64,000 nt of DNA, taken from assembly GCA_965206355.1 (NCBI GenBank), contig OZ242212.1, positions 1,798,001-1,862,000 on the forward strand. Reading direction: 5' to 3'. The stretch is from Spongiihabitans sp965206355 (GTDB lineage: Bacteria > Pseudomonadota > Gammaproteobacteria > Arenicellales > Poriferihabitantaceae). The notes beneath the pieces are model-generated. The model was not told where the DNA came from, did no database searches, and was given only the letters and a program-made list of their open reading frames with translations. This document shows positions 17,432 to 27,286 of this stretch, piece by piece (position 1 is the stretch's first letter; every line of letters begins with the position of its first letter). The translations under genes and the position numbers were made by a program.

Positions 17432-18301
17432 ATGAGAATAAGAACGGCTGTTGTCTGGTTCGTGAGTAGTTTAATTTTGGTCGGTTGCTCGGGTGTGCCT
17501 AAGCCATCAGTATCAGATAGCGGTGGTTTTTATGGTGGTGATAATGCGCCCAGTGATAAGCATGACTTTGACACCATTGCAGATGCGATACCCAAACATG
17601 AACCACTGAGTCGAACGGGCAACAAACCCTATACCGCTTTAGGTCAGTCTTTTACACCATTAAAATCATCGAAAGGCTATGTTAAAACAGGTATCGCATC
17701 TTGGTATGGCACAAAATTTCACGGCAGACGGACATCCAGTGGAGAAACTTACGATATGTGGGCTATGACCGCGGCACATCCGACATTGCCTTTACCCACA
17801 TACGTTGAGGTGACCCATCTTGAAAGCGGCAAGAAAATTGTTGTTAAAGTCAATGACCGTGGCCCGTTCCTGCACAATCGCATTATTGACTTATCCTATG
17901 TGGCAGCACATAAATTGGGCATAGCCGATCGCGGAACTGGCAAGGTGCTGGTGAAAGCTATTGATCCGGGTGACAATGGCAGCCGTATAGCGAATAACCG
18001 AGCGCTCAACGACAAGGTCAAGTTCAATCAAGCAGTAACCGGGACTTTGGGGAAATCAGCGGTCGTTCCGAGCTATTTTATTCAGGTTGGAGCGTATTCG
18101 GAAATCAGCAATGCGCAATCAATGCGTCAACGTTTGCATCAGCAGGGACATGCTGTTTATCCGCTGACTGAGCTAGGGTACGAAGAGCAACGTCCATATC
18201 GTGTGCAAGTCGGTCCATTCCCGACCATTGACAATGCCTTGCAAGTCAAACATAGTCTTGAGCAACTGCTCGGTCAGGCGCTAATACTGTTGCGGGAATA
18301 G
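17432..18301 (+). CDS. rlpA: Septal-ring lytic transglycosylase RlpA, lipoprotein
   Basis: A 289-residue lipoprotein. The ATG at 17432 gives a short signal with lipobox LVGCSG, which decides the start against the longer frame that overlaps mltB. A double-psi beta-barrel domain follows (ASWYGTKFHGRRTSSGE, KVNDRGPFLHNRIIDLS). A C-terminal SPOR domain (SYFIQVGAYSE, RPYRVQVGPF) binds denuded glycan strands at division sites. In Pseudomonas RlpA cleaves such strands. It starts 10 bases after the mltB stop. MITE copy 2 begins four bases after the rlpA stop codon, so the gene itself is untouched. Confidence 0.94.
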   Translation: MRIRTAVVWFVSSLILVGCSGVPKPSVSDSGGFYGGDNAPSDKHDFDTIADAIPKHEPLSRTGNKPYTALGQSFTPLKSSKGYVKTGIASWYGTKFHGRRTSSGETYDMWAMTAAHPTLPLPTYVEVTHLESGKKIVVKVNDRGPFLHNRIIDLSYVAAHKLGIADRGTGKVLVKAIDPGDNGSRIANNRALNDKVKFNQAVTGTLGKSAVVPSYFIQVGAYSEISNAQSMRQRLHQQGHAVYPLTELGYEEQRPYRVQVGPFPTIDNALQVKHSLEQLLGQALILLRE

Positions 18302-18304
18302 ATT

Positions 18305-18443
18305 GAGACCTTTGCACGGAAGATGATTTCGCTTTCAGGCAAGGCAAAAACGCACGGAATGAGGGAGTTTATGCTTATAAATGACCGATTGAGTACGATT
18401 TTAACGCAGTATGCAGGTGAAATGGCTTTCGTGCAAAGGTCTC
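18305..18443 (+). mobile_element. MITE copy 2 (short form, 139 bp)
   Basis: Same GAGACCTTTGCACG / CGTGCAAAGGTCTC termini and interior as the other copies, plus orientation. The flanks are AGATT on the left and AGACT on the right, a 5-bp direct repeat with one mismatch, so probably an older insertion or one with a later point change. The left flank overlaps the last two bases of the rlpA stop codon. The element separates rlpA from dacA and may have split a former transcription unit. Confidence 0.9.
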
Positions 18444-18519
18444 AGACTATAAATTCTGCACATAACATCATAAAATAACAGACAAAAATCTATATTCATC
18501 CAATCATTAAAGCCTAATC

Positions 18520-19686
18520 ATGCGCCTTTTAATCTGTTTCATCAGTTTGTTGCTGTTTCATCCCCTGATTGCTGAAAGTACCGAAAGTACTTTGCAAGAT
18601 ATTCCTGATGTGCTGAAATCGGCCATTCCGCTTCCAGATATTCAGGCAAGTAGTTGGATGCTAGTCGATTTTGAAACTGGCTGGGTGCTGGCGAGTGAAA
18701 ATGCAGATCAAAGAATTGAACCGGCGAGCTTAACCAAGCTGATGACTACTTATCTTGTCTTTGATGCATTGCATAAGAAGGAAATAACCATGCAGGATCA
18801 GGTTTATATTAGTGAGAAGGCGTGGAGAACTGGCGGCTCAAGAATGTTTATTGATGTGGGTACGCAGGTCAGTGTTTTAGATTTGCTGCAAGGCTTGATT
18901 GTGCAGTCGGGTAACGATGCCAGCGTGGCACTCGCAGAGCACATTGCCGGTTCGGAAGCAGGCTTCGCCTCAAAGATGAATCTGATGGCAGCCGAATTGG
19001 GTATGAGCAATTCACATTTTGTCAATAGCAGTGGCATTCCAGCAGACGATCATTACAGTACTGTCGCCGATATGATCTTGCTATCTATCGCGTTAATCCG
19101 AAAATTTCCAAAACTGTATGGCTATTATTCGCAACGAGAATTTACTTATAACAACATTACTCAGCAAAATCGCAATATCTTGCTGGCTCGGGATGCCACT
19201 GTGGATGGTATTAAAACTGGTTATACGGAGCAAGCCGGTTACTGTTTAATTGCCACCGCCCTGCGGGATGATATGCGTCTGCTGGCAGCGGTTACTGGCG
19301 CGAGTGGCAAAGTCGCACGAGCCGATCAGGTGCAGTCATTATTGCAATATGGATATGCTATTTACCAACGGGCAACCGCTTACCAAGCGGGTGCAGAACT
19401 AAAGACATTGCCACTGTGGATGGGACAAACGTCAACTGCCAGTGTCAGTGTCCAACAAGATATTAACCTCATTTATCCGAAAGGCACATCAGCTCAACTA
19501 TCGGTTACTCTGGAACTACCTGATAGCCTTGAAGCACCACTTGAAGTGGGCACAGCAGTCGGGCGCATACAAATAAAATATGGTGAACAGCCTATATACA
19601 AGACCAGTCTGCATATCAACGAAAGCTATGCTGAGGGAGCATGGTATAGCCGTATGCTGGATGTTATAAAGAGGCTGATATATTGA
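18520..19686 (+). CDS. dacA: D-alanyl-D-alanine carboxypeptidase (PBP5/6 family)
   Basis: A 388-residue low-molecular-weight PBP. The signal peptide is MRLLICFISLLLFHPLIAES. Active-site motifs are PASLTKLMTTY (SxxK), VQSGNDASVAL (SxN) and DGIKTGYTEQAGYC (KTG), followed by the beta-rich C-terminal domain and a terminal amphipathic helix (RMLDVIKRLIY) that would anchor it to the periplasmic face of the inner membrane. It trims the terminal D-Ala of pentapeptides. In related bacteria it sits between rlpA and ybeD-lipB, as here. Confidence 0.95.
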   Translation: MRLLICFISLLLFHPLIAESTESTLQDIPDVLKSAIPLPDIQASSWMLVDFETGWVLASENADQRIEPASLTKLMTTYLVFDALHKKEITMQDQVYISEKAWRTGGSRMFIDVGTQVSVLDLLQGLIVQSGNDASVALAEHIAGSEAGFASKMNLMAAELGMSNSHFVNSSGIPADDHYSTVADMILLSIALIRKFPKLYGYYSQREFTYNNITQQNRNILLARDATVDGIKTGYTEQAGYCLIATALRDDMRLLAAVTGASGKVARADQVQSLLQYGYAIYQRATAYQAGAELKTLPLWMGQTSTASVSVQQDINLIYPKGTSAQLSVTLELPDSLEAPLEVGTAVGRIQIKYGEQPIYKTSLHINESYAEGAWYSRMLDVIKRLIY

Positions 19687-19833
19687 ATATCCATTTCGCC
19701 ATTTCATATGCGAGGGCGAGAGGTATTCCGTGTTCTAGCGAAAGTGTGCTGGAAACCGCCAGCTGACCCAAAAACCTGTCCGGTAAAATACCGCTAACCG
19801 AGAATCACTCCATTTAAAGACCTGTTCAAGGCC

Positions 19834-20118
19834 GTGTCTAGTCAAGTACCCGATAAGCTGTTGGCAGACGGAATGCGCTTTCCCTGTCGCATTGATATTA
19901 AGGTGTTTTTGCATGCTAACGACAACAATGTACAACGTATCGAAGCGCTACTATTGCAATCTATTGCAATAGCCGATTTGGAAGAAATATCGGTCAACAA
20001 GAGCAAAAATTCCCGCTATCATTCGTTAAGCTGCCGCATTAACGCACAAAACAAAACCCTGATGGATGAGCTGTTTACTCGGCTGTCAGCGCATCCCGCT
20101 GTCCTTATGGTCATTTAG
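19834..20118 (+). CDS. ybeD: YbeD-like DUF493 protein
   Basis: A 94-residue protein of the YbeD/DUF493 family, with the recognisable MRFPCRIDIKVF, SKNSRYHSLSCRI and a final beta strand. It starts with GTG. The fold resembles an ACT-like regulatory domain but its function is unknown. It lies between dacA and lipB, five bases before lipB, as in Escherichia coli. The 147 bases between dacA and this gene hold no further gene. Confidence 0.88.
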   Translation: MSSQVPDKLLADGMRFPCRIDIKVFLHANDNNVQRIEALLLQSIAIADLEEISVNKSKNSRYHSLSCRINAQNKTLMDELFTRLSAHPAVLMVI

Positions 20119-20123
20119 TCATC

Positions 20124-20738
20124 GTGTCGCTGCTAATTCGTCATCGCGGAATTTGTGACTATCAGCTAATCTGGTATGAAATGGTGGCGTTCACTCGGCA
20201 TCGTCATGCAGATAGCGATGACGAAATCTGGTTGTTGCAACATTGGCCGGTATATACGCAAGGCACAAGCTCACATGAGCGTCCGCAAGTCGGGGGTAAG
20301 GCAATTCCAGTGATTCACACCGACCGTGGTGGGCAAATAACCTATCACGCCCCCGGTCAACTGATTGTGTATTTATTATTAGATATAAAACGGCTGAAAA
20401 CCGGTCCAAAATCGCTGGTCAATCAGCTTGAACAGCTCATCATAGATTTTCTCGGTCGCTATACCATCAGCGCACACCGAAAAGCAGGGGCACCTGGCGT
20501 ATATGTTGCCGATAGGAAAATTGCCGCTCTCGGATTAAAAATATCCAGAGGATGTTGTTACCACGGTTTGAGTCTCAATATTGATATGGATTTAGCCCCG
20601 TACCAGTGGATCAATCCATGCGGCTACGCTGATTTGCAGGTTACTCAGCTAACGCATCACGCCAACAATATATCATTTGAGCAGGTCAGCCAGCAATTTG
20701 CCGCAATCTTGCCCGATATGTCGTTATGCTCGAAATGA
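20124..20738 (+). CDS. lipB: Octanoyl-ACP:protein N-octanoyltransferase
   Basis: A 204-residue LipB. Core motifs are DRGGQITYHAPGQLIVYLLLD, HRKAGAPGVYV, KIAALGLKISRGCCYHGLSLN and INPCGYADLQVTQL. The invariant Lys (IAALGLKI) and the acyl-accepting Cys (NPCG) are both present. It attaches octanoate from acyl-carrier protein to lipoyl domains of 2-oxoacid dehydrogenases and GcvH. The start is GTG, five bases after ybeD. No lipA follows; the next gene is on the opposite strand, so the synthase gene must be elsewhere. Confidence 0.94.
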   Translation: MSLLIRHRGICDYQLIWYEMVAFTRHRHADSDDEIWLLQHWPVYTQGTSSHERPQVGGKAIPVIHTDRGGQITYHAPGQLIVYLLLDIKRLKTGPKSLVNQLEQLIIDFLGRYTISAHRKAGAPGVYVADRKIAALGLKISRGCCYHGLSLNIDMDLAPYQWINPCGYADLQVTQLTHHANNISFEQVSQQFAAILPDMSLCSK

Positions 20739-20860
20739 TAGCTAACTGAGAATGACAGTGCCACCGCTAGCCGAGATGCTGGATACCGATTTGTACGGAG
20801 TAGGGCAGGGTATATTATATATAACCTTAATATATCTATATATTATATTGTAATTAAACA
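20739..20860. other. AT-rich convergent intergenic stretch
   Basis: About 120 bases between the convergent lipB and murU-like genes. The second half (around 20810-20865) is a run of alternating A and T with ATATAT and TATATTATAT units. I see no perfect hairpin followed by a T-run, though the weak AT palindromes could serve both genes as a terminator. Confidence 0.35.
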
Positions 20861-21547
20861 CTATTTTCTGTTTTCATTCAGTGTTCTTGCTTGTGCCAGT
20901 CGCTCGGTACTGCCGACATCAATCCACATTGTTGTGTGCAGTTCGCCAGAAATCTGCTTATGTTGTATCGGTTGTTCAAAAAACTGTGCCAATTCGCGTG
21001 GTGTACGCTCTGATTTTTCTGTCGCTGTTGCAAACAGGGCTTTACGATACAAGCCGATGCCGGCAAAGGTGAGCGTATTTTGTGCTGAATCAGCATGCTG
21101 TACCATACTGTGCCTTAAGCAATAATCCCCGGTCTGGTTATGCGCTGGGTTGGTGGTTAATACGATATGGGCAAGGGATGAATCGGGTAGGTGTATTTGT
21201 GAAAAATCATAGTCGGTGAAAATATCGCTATTGATGACCAAAAATTGCTTTTCCCTGAAATGCTTGAGTGCGTTAATGATGCCACCAGCGGTTCCTAATG
21301 CCCCGTTTGTTTCTATAGAGTAACTGATTGTTAAACCAAAATAACTGCCATCGCCCAGAAACTCCATAATTTGGTTGCCCAGATACGCGACATTGATGAC
21401 CACATGTCGTACACCGGCGACAGACAGCTTCGTTAAATGATGTTCAATCAGAGTATATTCACCGACCGTTACTAAAGGTTTCGGCAGGGTATCGGTAATC
21501 GGTCTTAACCTTTCACCGCGTCCAGCCGCCAGAATCATAGCCTCCAT
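20861..21547 (-). CDS. murU: Sugar-1-phosphate nucleotidyltransferase, MurU-like
   Basis: A 228-residue Rossmann-type nucleotidyltransferase beginning MEAMILAAGRGERLRP with the activating LPKPLV. It also has HVVINVAYLG, GALGTAGGI and VINSDIFTDYD (metal-binding Asp). Length and motifs fit the MurNAc-1-phosphate uridylyltransferase group, which returns recycled MurNAc to UDP-MurNAc in many non-enteric gammaproteobacteria. In Pseudomonas murU likewise lies beside lptD-surA, on the other strand (from memory). The partner kinase amgK often sits next to it but is absent here. A glucose- or mannose-1-phosphate activity cannot be excluded. Confidence 0.78.
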   Translation of the reverse strand: MEAMILAAGRGERLRPITDTLPKPLVTVGEYTLIEHHLTKLSVAGVRHVVINVAYLGNQIMEFLGDGSYFGLTISYSIETNGALGTAGGIINALKHFREKQFLVINSDIFTDYDFSQIHLPDSSLAHIVLTTNPAHNQTGDYCLRHSMVQHADSAQNTLTFAGIGLYRKALFATATEKSERTPRELAQFFEQPIQHKQISGELHTTMWIDVGSTERLAQARTLNENRK

Positions 21548-21647
21548 AATATAGTCATGCTCATTGTCAATTAACCAACATTGGATTATAAACGCCTAAA
21601 ATCCTATAATCTCCGCTTGTCGTGAATTAGCAACAAAACAAGCAAAA

Positions 21648-24032
21648 ATGCCTCTGCACAAATTTAGACCTCATATGCTGATTGCTTTGGCTATGATTAT
21701 GCCTGAAACGATGCTAGCGAATGTCTATGCACAATCCGATATTCCGGCAACCGAATTGGGCTTTACTGGTTTTTTTGTCTGCCAACCTGACCGTATAGAT
21801 GTTCCACCGGAACTCAAAAACGCCCCTGCTAGTGATGAGGCTGATCCGAGTGATCAAGCCATTTTCTTTGAAGCAGATCAGGTGGAATCTGAGTATAGCC
21901 AAATCAACTTATCGGGCAAGGCACAGGTGATTCAGGAAAATCAAGCACTATACGCAGACCAGATTACCTACGACAGGCAGACTGCTCGGGCGGTTGCCAC
22001 GGGCAGTGTCAAACTGTATTCATCCAAAGGTGATGAAATCCTTGCCGACTCACTGGATTTAGACATCAATACCTTTGTCGGATCAGCAAACAACGTCCGT
22101 GTTCAGTTTGCTGAACAAACCCCGTACTACACGCAAAGAGAACAGCAGAATTATATTGAAGATTATTCAATTCTGGCACCCTTTAGAAACAAGCTTGCAG
22201 CAAATACATCACCGAAAAAAATCACGAAAAAAATCACCGACAGTGATACTTATGCGGGTGCGCGGGCGACAGCAGAAACGATTACATTTGCAGGCGCCGA
22301 TTATACGCGCTTAGACAAGACGACATTTTCCAGTTGTCGGCAGGGCGATGATGATGTGCTATTAGCGGCCAAGGAAATTGAACTGGATCATCTGGCGGGG
22401 ATTGGCACAGTAAAGTCGATGACAGTGAAATTCAAGCATATTCCGATTTTTTATTTTCCGAGAATATCATTTCCAATCAATAACAAGCGCAAAACCGGTT
22501 TTTTATTTCCGCGTCTTGCTCAGGAAGAAGCATCAGGAAGCATTTTTGAACTACCCTATTATATTAATATTTCTCCCAATCAGGATGCGACTGTGATACC
22601 GAAGTTTTTAAGCAAACGTGGCGTACAGTTATATGGGGAATATCGTTACCTGACGGCACAATCCACCGGTATGGTCAAGGCGGAAGTGCTGTCTGCAGAT
22701 GCTGTCGCTAACGCTGATCGACATGCCTTCAGTTATGCACATCAGCAGGATTTTAATGACAAATGGAATATGGATATTGATTTACAAAAGCTCTCCGACA
22801 CCCACTATTTAAGTGATTTTAGCGAGGATTTCGGTGTTAGATCATCAAGTTACCTGCCCCAGCGTGCGACGCTGTGGTACCGCAGCCCGGCTCTGTTTTT
22901 CAACATGGCTGTCGCTTCATATCAGGTAGCCAACAGCCATGTGACGCTGGCTGACAGGCCGTATAAGAGACTGCCCCAAGTCAAGCTGAATCTAAAACCA
23001 CAAAATCTGGCGATGTTCAACTATGGTATTGATTCTGAATTTAGCCGTTTTCAACATCCTGACGACAGACTATCGGGGAGACTACCGGGCACGCGATTTA
23101 GAGCGAATCCTTATATCAGCTTGCCGATTCGCCGTAGCTATGGTTACATCATACCCAAGCTATCATTGCAAACCATCAACTATACACTGAACAACCCCAG
23201 CGATGAATCTCCATCGCTCATTGTGCCAATAGCCAGCATTGATAGCGGGCTGTTTTTTGAACGTGCGTTTGAGAGAAAGCATAGTCGCTTTGTTCAAACA
23301 CTGGAGCCGAGATGGCTATACCTCAACATTCCGGCAAAACTGGAACAACAGATGTTTCCAAATTTTGACAGTGGTAGTGGTAGCAACAGTAGTTTTGCGC
23401 ATTTATTTCGAGAAAACCGCTTTTTCGGTGGTGATCGTGTCGGCGATACCCATCAGCTTACTCTGGGATTAACCAGCAGGATCATTGACGATAACGGCAA
23501 ACAAAGGTTGAAGATCAGTGCTGGACAAATTTTTTTTCTTGAAGATCGTAAGATTAGCCTACTGGCAACGACATCAACGACAACAGTAGCAACCGCGTCT
23601 GATACTGCCCATCAATCCGATTTTATGAGCGAAGTTAGTGCGCAGATAAACGAGGACTGGAATGTTCGTGGATTTACTCGAATGGATAGCTCATTCAATA
23701 ATTTGAAATTCATTCAAATTTCTGCGGACTATTATCATAGTCATCGCAGAAATAGCTCACTCAGTTATAGCCGAATCAAAGACGCATCAGCACAATTGAA
23801 TCTGGAGTTCACTGCCCCGATAGCACACAGATGGCAGATATATGCGCAAAACCATTACTCCACTCGTGAACATAAAACCCGTTCTTTTGATATAGGAATA
23901 ACCTATAACGGCTGTTGCTGGGCAAGCAATCTGCTTGCTGAACGTTATCTGGATGACTCGGGTAACTTTAAAAATCGTGTTACCATTTCACTTGAACTGG
24001 GTATACTGAGAAAGATGCGTACTCATTTTTGA
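21648..24032 (+). CDS. lptD: LPS-assembly outer-membrane protein LptD
   Basis: A 794-residue outer-membrane protein. After a signal peptide come an N-terminal OstA-like beta-jellyroll (FEADQVESEYSQINLSGKAQ, YADQITYD) and a long beta-barrel with alternating residues. The conserved FPRISFPINNKRKTGFLFP marks the domain boundary, and a late Cys-Cys pair (YNGCCWASNLL) is the expected site for the disulfide that joins it to an N-terminal Cys, here in FVCQPD. LptD with LptE inserts lipopolysaccharide in the outer leaflet. Its presence implies an LPS-bearing outer membrane. surA, a chaperone for this protein, follows. Confidence 0.94.
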   Translation: MPLHKFRPHMLIALAMIMPETMLANVYAQSDIPATELGFTGFFVCQPDRIDVPPELKNAPASDEADPSDQAIFFEADQVESEYSQINLSGKAQVIQENQALYADQITYDRQTARAVATGSVKLYSSKGDEILADSLDLDINTFVGSANNVRVQFAEQTPYYTQREQQNYIEDYSILAPFRNKLAANTSPKKITKKITDSDTYAGARATAETITFAGADYTRLDKTTFSSCRQGDDDVLLAAKEIELDHLAGIGTVKSMTVKFKHIPIFYFPRISFPINNKRKTGFLFPRLAQEEASGSIFELPYYINISPNQDATVIPKFLSKRGVQLYGEYRYLTAQSTGMVKAEVLSADAVANADRHAFSYAHQQDFNDKWNMDIDLQKLSDTHYLSDFSEDFGVRSSSYLPQRATLWYRSPALFFNMAVASYQVANSHVTLADRPYKRLPQVKLNLKPQNLAMFNYGIDSEFSRFQHPDDRLSGRLPGTRFRANPYISLPIRRSYGYIIPKLSLQTINYTLNNPSDESPSLIVPIASIDSGLFFERAFERKHSRFVQTLEPRWLYLNIPAKLEQQMFPNFDSGSGSNSSFAHLFRENRFFGGDRVGDTHQLTLGLTSRIIDDNGKQRLKISAGQIFFLEDRKISLLATTSTTTVATASDTAHQSDFMSEVSAQINEDWNVRGFTRMDSSFNNLKFIQISADYYHSHRRNSSLSYSRIKDASAQLNLEFTAPIAHRWQIYAQNHYSTREHKTRSFDIGITYNGCCWASNLLAERYLDDSGNFKNRVTISLELGILRKMRTHF

Positions 24033-24117
24033 AGTGCTACAATATAAAATTTCCAAAGACCTGAAGGGTTAAATTTGCTATTATTAAGTGGCTGTGAAAT
24101 CTCATATAAAACTGCCT

Positions 24118-25410
24118 ATGAATACTTGGATATCACCATTAATGCCCACCCAATTTGTACTTGCCTTAGCGATCTTGCTGACATCAGTCGTTGATGTCAA
24201 CGCGACCGCATTGGATGAAGTTATTGCCGTTGTCAATAACGAAGCACTGACCCTCTCGGAGTACCAGACCCGCTATAAACGCGAGCAGCTTCAAAGTGGG
24301 CGCGAGGGACAGATTCCCGCGGAAATTGATCTCAATGTCCTCAAGCTACTTATTGACGAACGTATTCAGACGCAGGCTGCACAAGCGGCCGGACTGTCGG
24401 TTAGTCGTGCTGAAGTAGCCAGTGTCATGACCAATATGGCGGATCAGAACAAGCTCTCACCCACACAGTTAATGGCAGAGTTGAAAGCGCAAGGCATTTC
24501 TGAAGTCCAGTTTTTACGAAGTATTGAAGAACAGCGGTTGATTCAGCGTATCGTGGATATTGCGGTTAATTCCAGAGTAAGCATCAGCGAGCAGGAAATC
24601 GACTATTACCTGCAAGCACATAAAGACCGCTATGCGGATGACGAAACCTATGAAATATCCTACCTGTCCATATCTACTGCCGGAAAATCAGCCGCCGCAA
24701 TTGAAAGTGAGCTTGAAAATGTCAATCACATTCATCAGGGGCTGTTGCAGGGGCAATCTTTTTCTAATGCGGTTCAAGATTTTTCCGATGGCGAAAACAA
24801 GGAAGAGGGCGGGTATTTGGGTTGGAGAAAAGAAGATCAGCTTCCCGAACTATTTCTGGAGGTACTGCGAAAAACGCCTGTTGGTGGTGTGACAGAGATT
24901 ATCAAGACTGCCAATGCCTTTCATATCATTAAGTTACATGACAAGAAAGGGCATACCCAAAAGGTTACGCAACTACAGGTACGACATATCCTGATGCAGC
25001 CACAACGACATAATTTAACGGCGCAGGAAGTCGTCAAAAAGCTCGCCGAGACAGCTCACAAAATTAGGCGCGGTGAGGATTTTGGAAAATTTGCACGACT
25101 GATCTCAGATGATGAAAGCACAGCACATGCGGGCGGTTCTCTCGGATGGGTCAATCCGGGTGATACTGCCCCGTTGTTTGAACAAGCGGCATTGAAGCTG
25201 CCCTTGAATCAAGTCAGCGATCCGGTGCGCTCCCAATTCGGCTATCATCTTATTGAAGTATTAGGAAAGCGCAACAAAGACATCAGCAGGGACATAGCAA
25301 GAAATAATGCGCGAGAAAAACTGTTCAAACGCAAAGCAGCTGAACTCTACCAAAACTGGTTTGATCGCTTGCTTGACAATACCTACATTGAGTATCTGGC
25401 GGATAATTAA
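24118..25410 (+). CDS. surA: Periplasmic chaperone/peptidyl-prolyl isomerase SurA
   Basis: About 430 residues. The ATG at 24118 gives a compact signal peptide (MNTWISPLMPTQFVLALAIL to NATA); a GTG at 24088 would add ten residues. The mature protein starts LDEVIAVVNNEALTLSEY, the SurA N-terminal chaperone domain. Two parvulin domains follow, the second marked by VRHILMQP, FARLISDDESTAHAGGSLGWVNPG and QFGYHLIEVLGKR. SurA guides outer-membrane proteins, LptD among them, to the BAM complex. It is downstream of lptD as usual, but pdxA and ksgA do not follow here. Confidence 0.94.
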   Translation: MNTWISPLMPTQFVLALAILLTSVVDVNATALDEVIAVVNNEALTLSEYQTRYKREQLQSGREGQIPAEIDLNVLKLLIDERIQTQAAQAAGLSVSRAEVASVMTNMADQNKLSPTQLMAELKAQGISEVQFLRSIEEQRLIQRIVDIAVNSRVSISEQEIDYYLQAHKDRYADDETYEISYLSISTAGKSAAAIESELENVNHIHQGLLQGQSFSNAVQDFSDGENKEEGGYLGWRKEDQLPELFLEVLRKTPVGGVTEIIKTANAFHIIKLHDKKGHTQKVTQLQVRHILMQPQRHNLTAQEVVKKLAETAHKIRRGEDFGKFARLISDDESTAHAGGSLGWVNPGDTAPLFEQAALKLPLNQVSDPVRSQFGYHLIEVLGKRNKDISRDIARNNAREKLFKRKAAELYQNWFDRLLDNTYIEYLADN

Positions 25411-25411
25411 T

Positions 25412-25636
25412 ATGTTGGAGAGTATTCGCCAAGCTATACAAGCGATACTGCCGCCCGAGCTCGCAGACGATGTTAAGAAAAACATTGATGCGGTGGTAAA
25501 AAATAATTTTGAAAAAATGAATCTGGTAACGCAACAACAAATGGAGATTCAGGAGAAAATTTTACAACGTACAAGACAGCGGATTATTGAACTTGAAAAA
25601 CAGGTCAAAGAACTGGAGGTGGGATTAAATAAATAG
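25412..25636 (+). CDS. ubiK: Ubiquinone biosynthesis accessory factor UbiK
   Basis: A 74-residue protein of the UbiK/YqiC (BMFP) family: MLESIRQAIQAILPPELADDV, then NNFEKMNLVTQQ, then a C-terminal coiled coil rich in Glu, Gln and Leu (RQRIIELEKQVKELEV). It trimerises, binds membranes and assists the aerobic ubiquinone biosynthesis complex with UbiJ. The ATG lies one base after the surA stop, so translation may be coupled. comM follows, a pairing also seen in Pseudomonas (from memory). Confidence 0.88.
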   Translation: MLESIRQAIQAILPPELADDVKKNIDAVVKNNFEKMNLVTQQQMEIQEKILQRTRQRIIELEKQVKELEVGLNK

Positions 25637-25726
25637 CTTCTGTTATCAACCTGTTGTTATAAACTTGGTGTTATGATATCGGTACTGGAATGTAATTAAA
25701 TTGACAGAAATCAAGGAGATTAAGGA

Positions 25727-27232
25727 ATGTCGCTCGCCATCATTAATAGTCGTGCTCAGGTGGGTACGGTTGCCCCGGAAGTTGTCGTTGAAGTTCACTT
25801 GGCGCGTGGTCTGCCAAGATTTGCCATTGTTGGTTTGCCCGAAACGGTGGTCAAGGAAAGCCGTGACCGGGTTCGGGCCGCCATTATCAATTCAAATTTT
25901 GAATTTCCGTCTAAACGTGTTTCGGTTAATCTTGCACCCGCCGACCTGCCTAAGGAGGGCGGTAGATTTGATTTACCCATTGCCCTGGGGGTATTAGCCG
26001 CAACTCAGCAAATCCCGAAAGCGACACTGCATGACAAAATATTTTTGGGTGAGCTAGCGTTTAGTGGTGACTTGAGAGACATCGGTGGCAGTTTGATTGC
26101 TGCACTCTCGTTACAAGGTTCTGCCAAGTCGCTGGTGCTACCGAAAAATTGTGCGGCGCAGGCGGCATTAGTGCAGGGCGTGAATGTATATGGTGTCAGC
26201 AGTTTGTTGGAATTAACAGGCATTCTTAATGGTCTGGATACGTTTTCAGAAACCATTCCTGCTGAAATTCCGGCGCAAACGAAGTATCCGGATATGTCCG
26301 AGGTGACTGGGCAAACATTTTCAAAATTAGCTTTGGAAGTTGCCGCATCGGGTGCCCATAGCGTACTGATGATGGGTTCTCCGGGAACTGGTAAAAGCAT
26401 GATCGCAAGCCGCTTACCCGGGATATTGCCGCAAATGAGCGAGCAGGAGGCTCTGGAAACGGCTGCAATCAAATCGTTGATTGATAAGGATTGGCAGCCG
26501 GAAAATTGGCGTTGCCGACCCTTTCGTTCACCCCATCACAGCGCTTCTGGTGCGGCATTGATTGGAGGCGGCACCATCCCCAAACCCGGGGAAATCTCTC
26601 AGGCACACAATGGCGTACTTTTTCTGGATGAGCTGACAGAATTTGATCGTCGCTCTTTGGAATTGTTACGGGAACCCCTGGAAGCCGGGTATATCCATAT
26701 TTCGCGGGCGGCGATACAATTAAAATTTTTGTCACGTTTCATATTTATCGCCGCCGCAAACCCGTGCAAATGCGGATATCTTGGCGATCCATCCGGAAAA
26801 TGTAAATGTACGCCGGATCAGATTCAACGTTATTTATCCAAATTATCGGGACCACTGCTGGATCGGATCGATATTCAGTTGTACGTTCCGAAAGTGCCGC
26901 ATTACGAGTTACGCAATCACAATACGGGTTCTGAAAGTAGTGCAGAGATAAGAGAAAGAGTCATTATCACGCGTTCAATTCAACATCAGCGTCAGGGAAA
27001 ACTGAATAGTCAGTTGTCAACCAAGGAGATCGAGGACTATTGCGTACTGGATGACAAGGGTTATGATCTTCTGGATAGAGTGATGTTGCAGTTCAATATG
27101 TCGGCGAGAGGCTATCATCGCATTCTCAAACTGTCGAGAACCATAGCGGATATGAAAAATGCTTCGCGAATCGCGGTGGCGCATCTATCCACCGCGATTA
27201 AGATGCGCTGTATGGATCGAAATTTGAACTAA
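25727..27232 (+). CDS. comM: Mg-chelatase-like AAA+ helicase ComM/YifB
   Basis: A 501-residue ComM. The N-terminal LonC-like domain (VVVEVHLARGLPRFAIVGLP, FPSKRVSVNLAPADLPKEGG) is followed by the AAA+ core with Walker A MGSPGTGKSM, sensor region FRSPHHSASGAALIGGG and Walker B GVLFLDELTEF. The zinc-like cysteine cluster NPCKCGYLGDPSGKCKC follows, and the C-terminus has SARGYHRILKLSRTIAD. ComM is a hexameric branch-migration helicase that helps integrate incoming DNA during natural transformation. The gene appears intact. No other competence gene is in the window. Confidence 0.95.
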   Translation: MSLAIINSRAQVGTVAPEVVVEVHLARGLPRFAIVGLPETVVKESRDRVRAAIINSNFEFPSKRVSVNLAPADLPKEGGRFDLPIALGVLAATQQIPKATLHDKIFLGELAFSGDLRDIGGSLIAALSLQGSAKSLVLPKNCAAQAALVQGVNVYGVSSLLELTGILNGLDTFSETIPAEIPAQTKYPDMSEVTGQTFSKLALEVAASGAHSVLMMGSPGTGKSMIASRLPGILPQMSEQEALETAAIKSLIDKDWQPENWRCRPFRSPHHSASGAALIGGGTIPKPGEISQAHNGVLFLDELTEFDRRSLELLREPLEAGYIHISRAAIQLKFLSRFIFIAAANPCKCGYLGDPSGKCKCTPDQIQRYLSKLSGPLLDRIDIQLYVPKVPHYELRNHNTGSESSAEIRERVIITRSIQHQRQGKLNSQLSTKEIEDYCVLDDKGYDLLDRVMLQFNMSARGYHRILKLSRTIADMKNASRIAVAHLSTAIKMRCMDRNLN

Positions 27233-27286
27233 AATCAGAGTTGCCGACACTGCAATGTACTAAATCTTGGACAGAAACGATACTTA